The notes under the pieces were generated by a model. The model worked only from the letters and a program-made list of their open reading frames with translations, had not been told where the DNA came from and made no database searches. Shown here piece after piece: positions 6,735 through 6,783 of a stretch of 6,783 bases of DNA. Position numbers and translations under genes: made by a program. This stretch comes from SLRI01 sp036796215 (lineage in GTDB: Bacteria > Pseudomonadota > Alphaproteobacteria > Geminicoccales > Geminicoccaceae). The DNA lies in NCBI GenBank assembly GCA_036796215.1, contig DAIRDJ010000213.1:1-6783 (forward strand), written 5' to 3'. The stretch's first letter is position 1. The number at the start of each line of letters is the position of its first letter.

Positions 6735-6783
6735 GCTCTGTTGACATTTTGGATCAAGTCGCGTTTGGAACCTGCTGATCTGA
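6734..6783. mobile_element. Possible insertion-sequence terminus (IS5-like) at the right edge
   Basis: Seen: immediately at the thpR stop codon the sequence becomes GGCTCTGTTGACATTTTGG and continues to the window end at visibly lower GC than the genes. No coding region can be supported in it. Recalled knowledge: ends starting with a GGCTCTGTTGACA-type sequence occur at IS5-family elements of alphaproteobacteria, whose transposase gene would begin further on. Only one end is visible, there is no transposase, and no matching inverted copy exists at the left edge of this window, so the family is a guess. It could also be ordinary downstream sequence. Confidence 0.4.

Noticed and set aside
1..6783. 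The two window edges as the paired ends of one transposon
   Set aside because: The palindrome-bearing left end and the reverse complement of the GGCTCTGTTGACA right end do not match, so they cannot be the inverted repeats of one element.

Overview
The window looks like a chromosomal fragment of a GC-rich alphaproteobacterium, probably of the Rhodospirillales or Rhizobiales kind. This rests on the protein sequences and on the gene order yfgM-like / bamB / der; no 16S rRNA or other taxonomic marker is present. Five genes can be supported. Four run on the minus strand and one on the plus strand. Coding density is high, and there is no tRNA, rRNA or CRISPR array.

The right half is housekeeping. 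From a divergent intergenic region (about 5970-6173), the minus strand carries a YfgM-like membrane-anchored protein, the outer-membrane assembly lipoprotein BamB and the ribosome-assembly GTPase Der. They are packed as an operon: an ATGA overlap joins the first two and a 22-base gap separates the last two. On the plus strand the divergent gene is thpR, a 2H-family RNA 2',3'-cyclic phosphodiesterase. Its likely start is a TTG with a strong ribosome binding site.

The left half is accessory metabolism. After a 135-base gap that holds an imperfect hairpin, the same strand continues with an MttB-superfamily methyltransferase that has no in-frame amber codon, so it is a non-pyrrolysine member. It is followed after 22 bases by an FAD-dependent oxidoreductase of the DAO / glycine-oxidase type. 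The pair suggests demethylation or oxidation of a methylated amine, but the substrate cannot be read from sequence. The oxidoreductase appears broken. Its N-terminal Rossmann motif is one base out of frame with the natural ATG, at a run of five G (plus strand), and the protein stops at about 274 residues instead of the 400 or more usual for the family.

Both ends of the window carry sequence that does not belong to the neighbouring genes and looks like the termini of mobile elements. The left edge has a short palindrome just after the oxidoreductase loses its expected C-terminus. The right edge starts with GGCTCTGTTGACA directly at the thpR stop codon. The fragment may therefore be bounded by insertion sequences. 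I did not find a convincing new biological system; the broken MttB/oxidoreductase pair and the mobile-element boundaries are the points worth checking.
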